45,958 bases of DNA from Sphingomonas sp. CCH9-E2 (lineage in GTDB: Bacteria; Pseudomonadota; Alphaproteobacteria; Sphingomonadales; Sphingomonadaceae): the NCBI RefSeq assembly GCF_001557215.1, contig NZ_LSJM01000441.1:1-45958 (forward strand), given 5' to 3'. The position numbers and the translations under genes are program-made. Shown one piece after another: positions 43,427 through 45,958 of the stretch. Position 1 is the stretch's first letter, and the number at the start of each line of letters is the position of its first letter. The notes beneath the pieces are model-generated. The model ran no database searches. It was not told where the DNA came from and saw only the letters and a program-made list of their open reading frames with translations.

Positions 43427-43897
43427 ATGACGAACCTCACCCATCTCGACGAAACCGGCGCAGCGCGCATGGTCGATGTCGGCGCAAAGGCCGAGACCGA
43501 GCGCGTCGCCATCGCCACCGGGCGGATCACCATGTCGGCCGAGGCCGCCGGCGCGATCCGCAACGGCCTGCTCAAAAAGGGCGATGTCATCGCCGTTGCG
43601 CGCATCGCCGGGATCATGGCGGCAAAGAAAACCAGCGACCTGATCCCGCTGTGCCACCCGCTGACGCTCAGCAAGGTCAGCCTCGACCTCGTCCCCGATG
43701 ACAGCGGCGTCACCGCCACCGCTACCGTTGGCCTCACCGGCCGCACCGGGGTGGAGATGGAAGCTTTGACCGCCGTCACCGTCGCGCTGCTGACCGTCTA
43801 CGACATGGCCAAGGCACTCGACCGCGCGATGGAGATCGGCGCCGTCCGCCTGATCGAAAAGCGCGGCGGCAAGTCCGGCGACTGGCACGCGACCTAA
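43427..43897 (+). CDS. moaC: Cyclic pyranopterin monophosphate synthase MoaC
   Basis: MoaC makes cyclic pyranopterin monophosphate from the product of MoaA in molybdenum-cofactor biosynthesis. The 156-residue protein has [14 protein letters not shown], then [20 protein letters not shown] with the active-site Lys/His, [22 protein letters not shown], and [25 protein letters not shown]. All are diagnostic. The ribosome binding site comes from the adjacent repeat arm. A PilZ protein and moeA follow. Confidence 0.97.
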   Translation: MTNLTHLDETGAARMVDVGAKAETERVAIATGRITMSAEAAGAIRNGLLKKGDVIAVARIAGIMAAKKTSDLIPLCHPLTLSKVSLDLVPDDSGVTATATVGLTGRTGVEMEALTAVTVALLTVYDMAKALDRAMEIGAVRLIEKRGGKSGDWHAT

Positions 43898-43900
43898 GCG

Positions 43901-43926
43901 AATCCTCCCCCGGCAGGAGGAGGATT
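43901..43926 (+). terminator. Hairpin after moaC
   Basis: AATCCTCC (43901-43908) pairs with GGAGGATT (43919-43926), with the CCCGGCAGGA centre between. It lies 3 bp after the moaC stop. It resembles a shortened repeat arm as well as a terminator. Confidence 0.5.
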
Positions 43927-44031
43927 TCGAAACTGGCACGTCACACAGGGTTAACTCGCCCCTTACCGCGCTCGATCAGCGAATCTTGACGGCGCTGGGC
44001 CCACAGCATTTTCGTTCAGTTGTGGGGCGTT

Positions 44032-44973
44032 ATGTCGGGTTCAGGGCGGTCGGCCATCTTTTCTCTGTCGGGCGGGCTCGACCCCGTCCAACCGGGCTCC
44101 GGGGAGAATGCGGCGCACGGCAGGCTGATCGGCAGCACCGGCGCGCGCGACTGTTTCGTTCACCGCATCACCTCGGCTGGCGCGACGCTGACCGTGACCG
44201 GCCCGATCACCCATGGCGAACGCGCCACGATGGAGCTGCCGTTCGGCGTCAGCGCGGAAGGATCGGTGGTCGGCGACGACCCCAATGCGCTCGCCTTCCG
44301 CTTCGACGCACCGCTGGATGTGGTCGCCGCGCTCGCCCGCTGTCTCGCCGCACTCCCCGCCGAACGCCGCCAGATGCCGCGCATCGAACTGCGCCAGCGG
44401 CTGTGCATCCGGCATGGCGAAGAGGTCGATTTCGCCTGGACCCGCAACCTCTCTCCCGCCGGTCTCGGCGTCGAGACGCGCGCGGCATTGCGCGTGGGTG
44501 AGGCGGTCGAGATCACGCTCGACGGGCTGCGCCCGATCGCGGGCGAGATCCGCTGGACCGAGCGCGGCCAGGCCGGCATCGCCTTTGCCGAGGAACTGGG
44601 CTGGCAGATCCTGATGCCGTGGTTGCGTCAGGTCGCCAACCGCCGCCCGCCGGTAGCGCAGGAGCCGATGGCGGGCAGCGCATCGCCGCTCGGCGCGGTC
44701 AAGAACGCGATCAAGCTCGACGCCGCCACGCTCGTCCGCTCGGGCAGCAGCTGGTGGAACGCCCAGATCACCTCGCTCAGCAATGCGCTGGTCGAGTTCG
44801 AAAGCGATACCGAATTTGCGCCTTTGTGCGGCCTGTGGCTGTCGCTGCCGCAGATCGGCGGCTGGCCGATCCGCGTGCTCGAATGTCACGGCGCGCGCCA
44901 CGTCGCCGAATTCCGCCTGCCGCTGCGCCCGCACGAGATGAGCCGGTTGAGCGAAGCCGCCCGCCCACGCTGA
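44032..44973 (+). CDS. Multi-PilZ-domain protein
   Basis: The 313-residue soluble protein begins at ATG 44032. Its middle domain (about 115-200) has a good PilZ signature: RIELR (RxxxR) and NLSPAGLGVET (NxSxxG). The N-terminal region (about 25-110, GRLIGSTGARDCFVHRITSA) and the C-terminal region (about 220-305, VRSGSSWWNAQITSLSNALV) look like PilZ-type beta barrels without the Arg motif. It should bind cyclic di-GMP through the middle domain. It lies between moaC and moeA with no clear link to cofactor synthesis. Confidence 0.75.
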   Translation: MSGSGRSAIFSLSGGLDPVQPGSGENAAHGRLIGSTGARDCFVHRITSAGATLTVTGPITHGERATMELPFGVSAEGSVVGDDPNALAFRFDAPLDVVAALARCLAALPAERRQMPRIELRQRLCIRHGEEVDFAWTRNLSPAGLGVETRAALRVGEAVEITLDGLRPIAGEIRWTERGQAGIAFAEELGWQILMPWLRQVANRRPPVAQEPMAGSASPLGAVKNAIKLDAATLVRSGSSWWNAQITSLSNALVEFESDTEFAPLCGLWLSLPQIGGWPIRVLECHGARHVAEFRLPLRPHEMSRLSEAARPR

Positions 44974-45011
44974 CATCTCGACCGGTTGAAGGCTCCTCGT
45001 TAATCGGGAGC

Positions 45012-45958
45012 ATGGCCGAGATGATTTCCGTCGCCGAAGCGCAAGCCCGCCTGTTCGCCCTCGCCGAACCGGTAGCGGTCGAGCGGGTGCCGCTGCGCGA
45101 CGCCGCAGGCCGCTGGACTTCCGCACCGGTAGCAGCACTGCGTACCCAGCCCGAACTGCCGCTGTCGGCGATGGACGGCTATGCGATCCGCTTCGCCGAC
45201 CTGCCCGGCCCGTGGCGGGTGATCGGCGAAAGCGCGGCGGGGCGTCCGTACACTGGCATGGTCGCGCCGGGCGAAGCGGTCCGCATCTTCACCGGCGCGG
45301 CAGTACCCGATGGCGCGGACACGATCCTCGTCCAGGAAGAAGCGGCGCGCGATGGCGACACGCTGACCCTGACCGGCGAAGGCACACCGCATGTCGGCGC
45401 GCATGTTCGCCCGGTCGGGCTCGACTTCACCGATGGCGAGACACTCATCGCCCCCGGCGCGCGCCTGACCCCGGCGCGGATCGCGCTCGCCGCGATCGCC
45501 GGCCACGCCACCCTCCCCGCCCGCCGCCGCATCCGCGTCGCGATCGCCGCCACGGGCGATGAGCTCCGCGCACCCGGCGCACCGCTGAGCCCCGGCGCAA
45601 TCCCCGAGAGCAATGGCGCGATGCTCGCCGCACTGCTCGCGACGCTACCGGTCGAGCTGATCGACCTCGGCATCCTCCCCGACCGCATCGACGCGCTCAC
45701 CGCCGCCTTTGCTGCTGTCGACGCCGACCTGCTCGTCACCAGCGGCGGCGCTTCGGTCGGCGACCATGATCTCGTCCGTCCCGCGCTCGAGGCTGCAGGC
45801 ACCGCCATCGATTTCTGGCGGATCGCGATGCGCCCGGGCAAGCCGCTGATGGCCGGGCGAATGCGCGATATTGTCGTCATCGGACTGCCCGGCAACCCGG
45901 TGTCGGCGCATGTCACTGCGCTCCTCTTCGTCCTGCCGATGGTCGCGCATCTCTCGGG
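45012..45958 (+). CDS. moeA: Molybdopterin molybdenumtransferase MoeA (partial, runs off the window)
   Basis: MoeA inserts molybdate into adenylylated molybdopterin. The ATG at 45012 has GGGAG upstream. The 315 codons present contain the N-terminal SAMDGYAI motif and the FTGAAVPDGADTILVQEEA segment. The MoaB/Mog-like domain has IAATGDEL, VTSGGASVGDHD and MRPGKPLM, then GLPGNPVSAHVTALLFVLPM. The frame is open to the window end, so the C-terminal domain (about 80-100 residues) is missing only because the sequence stops. Confidence 0.95.
   Translation, partial: MAEMISVAEAQARLFALAEPVAVERVPLRDAAGRWTSAPVAALRTQPELPLSAMDGYAIRFADLPGPWRVIGESAAGRPYTGMVAPGEAVRIFTGAAVPDGADTILVQEEAARDGDTLTLTGEGTPHVGAHVRPVGLDFTDGETLIAPGARLTPARIALAAIAGHATLPARRRIRVAIAATGDELRAPGAPLSPGAIPESNGAMLAALLATLPVELIDLGILPDRIDALTAAFAAVDADLLVTSGGASVGDHDLVRPALEAAGTAIDFWRIAMRPGKPLMAGRMRDIVVIGLPGNPVSAHVTALLFVLPMVAHLS

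Overview
The window is a GC-rich, gene-dense stretch of what is almost certainly a sphingomonad chromosome (Alphaproteobacteria, Sphingomonadales). The main evidence is gene order: chvI-chvG-hprK-rapZ-EIIA(Man)-ptsH is the alphaproteobacterial ChvGI/PTS arrangement. It is supported by the short HPr kinase, a SigF/NrsF pair of Caulobacter type, frequent GTG starts, 4-bp stop/start overlaps and GC-rich palindromic intergenic repeats. I see 48 coding genes and one frameshifted gene. I see no tRNA, rRNA, CRISPR array, transposase or prophage gene. The window opens inside a repeat arm and ends inside moeA.

Positions 1-8.1 kb: pepA-holC run leftward, and lptD-surA-pdxA-rsmA (outer-membrane biogenesis, vitamin B6, 16S rRNA dimethylation) run rightward. 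8.2-16.8 kb, all leftward: citE-like lyase, a frameshifted phosphatase-like gene, guaB, a large hybrid sensor kinase, then a TonB-like protein, a small exported protein, rsmB and a TPR protein. 16.9-21.5 kb, rightward: SPFH-NfeD pair, a FemAB/CelD-type acetyltransferase and a DUF885 peptidase-like protein. 21.5-24.1 kb, leftward: a DUF937-like protein, a coupled pair of small genes and pckA.

24.2-28.4 kb is the most distinctive part. It is a compact divergent bufferin (metal-stress RiPP) locus with two different Cys-rich precursors. One faces left with the MNIO enzyme BufB and its partner BufC. The other faces right with a DoxX protein, an ECF sigma factor and its NrsF-type membrane anti-sigma. 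The 190-bp intergenic region holds two divergent promoter candidates, GTAACC-N16-CGAA and GTAACG-N16-CGAA. These match the Caulobacter SigF motif as I recall it, so the sigma factor probably drives both arms and itself. The locus sits between pckA and chvI, genes that lie next to each other in many alphaproteobacteria.

28.4-33.6 kb: chvI, chvG, hprK, rapZ, EIIA, ptsH and a TrmH-family methyltransferase in a tight rightward string. 33.7-38.6 kb: a small zinc-ribbon protein and cysS, converging on a DUF1800-DUF1501 pair. 38.7-45.9 kb, rightward: a D-2-hydroxyacid dehydrogenase, then trpG, trpD and trpC with a PilZ gene and a membrane-protein gene inserted after trpG, then moaC, a multi-PilZ protein and moeA (cut by the window end). 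All functional calls are from reading protein motifs and gene context; no database search was run.
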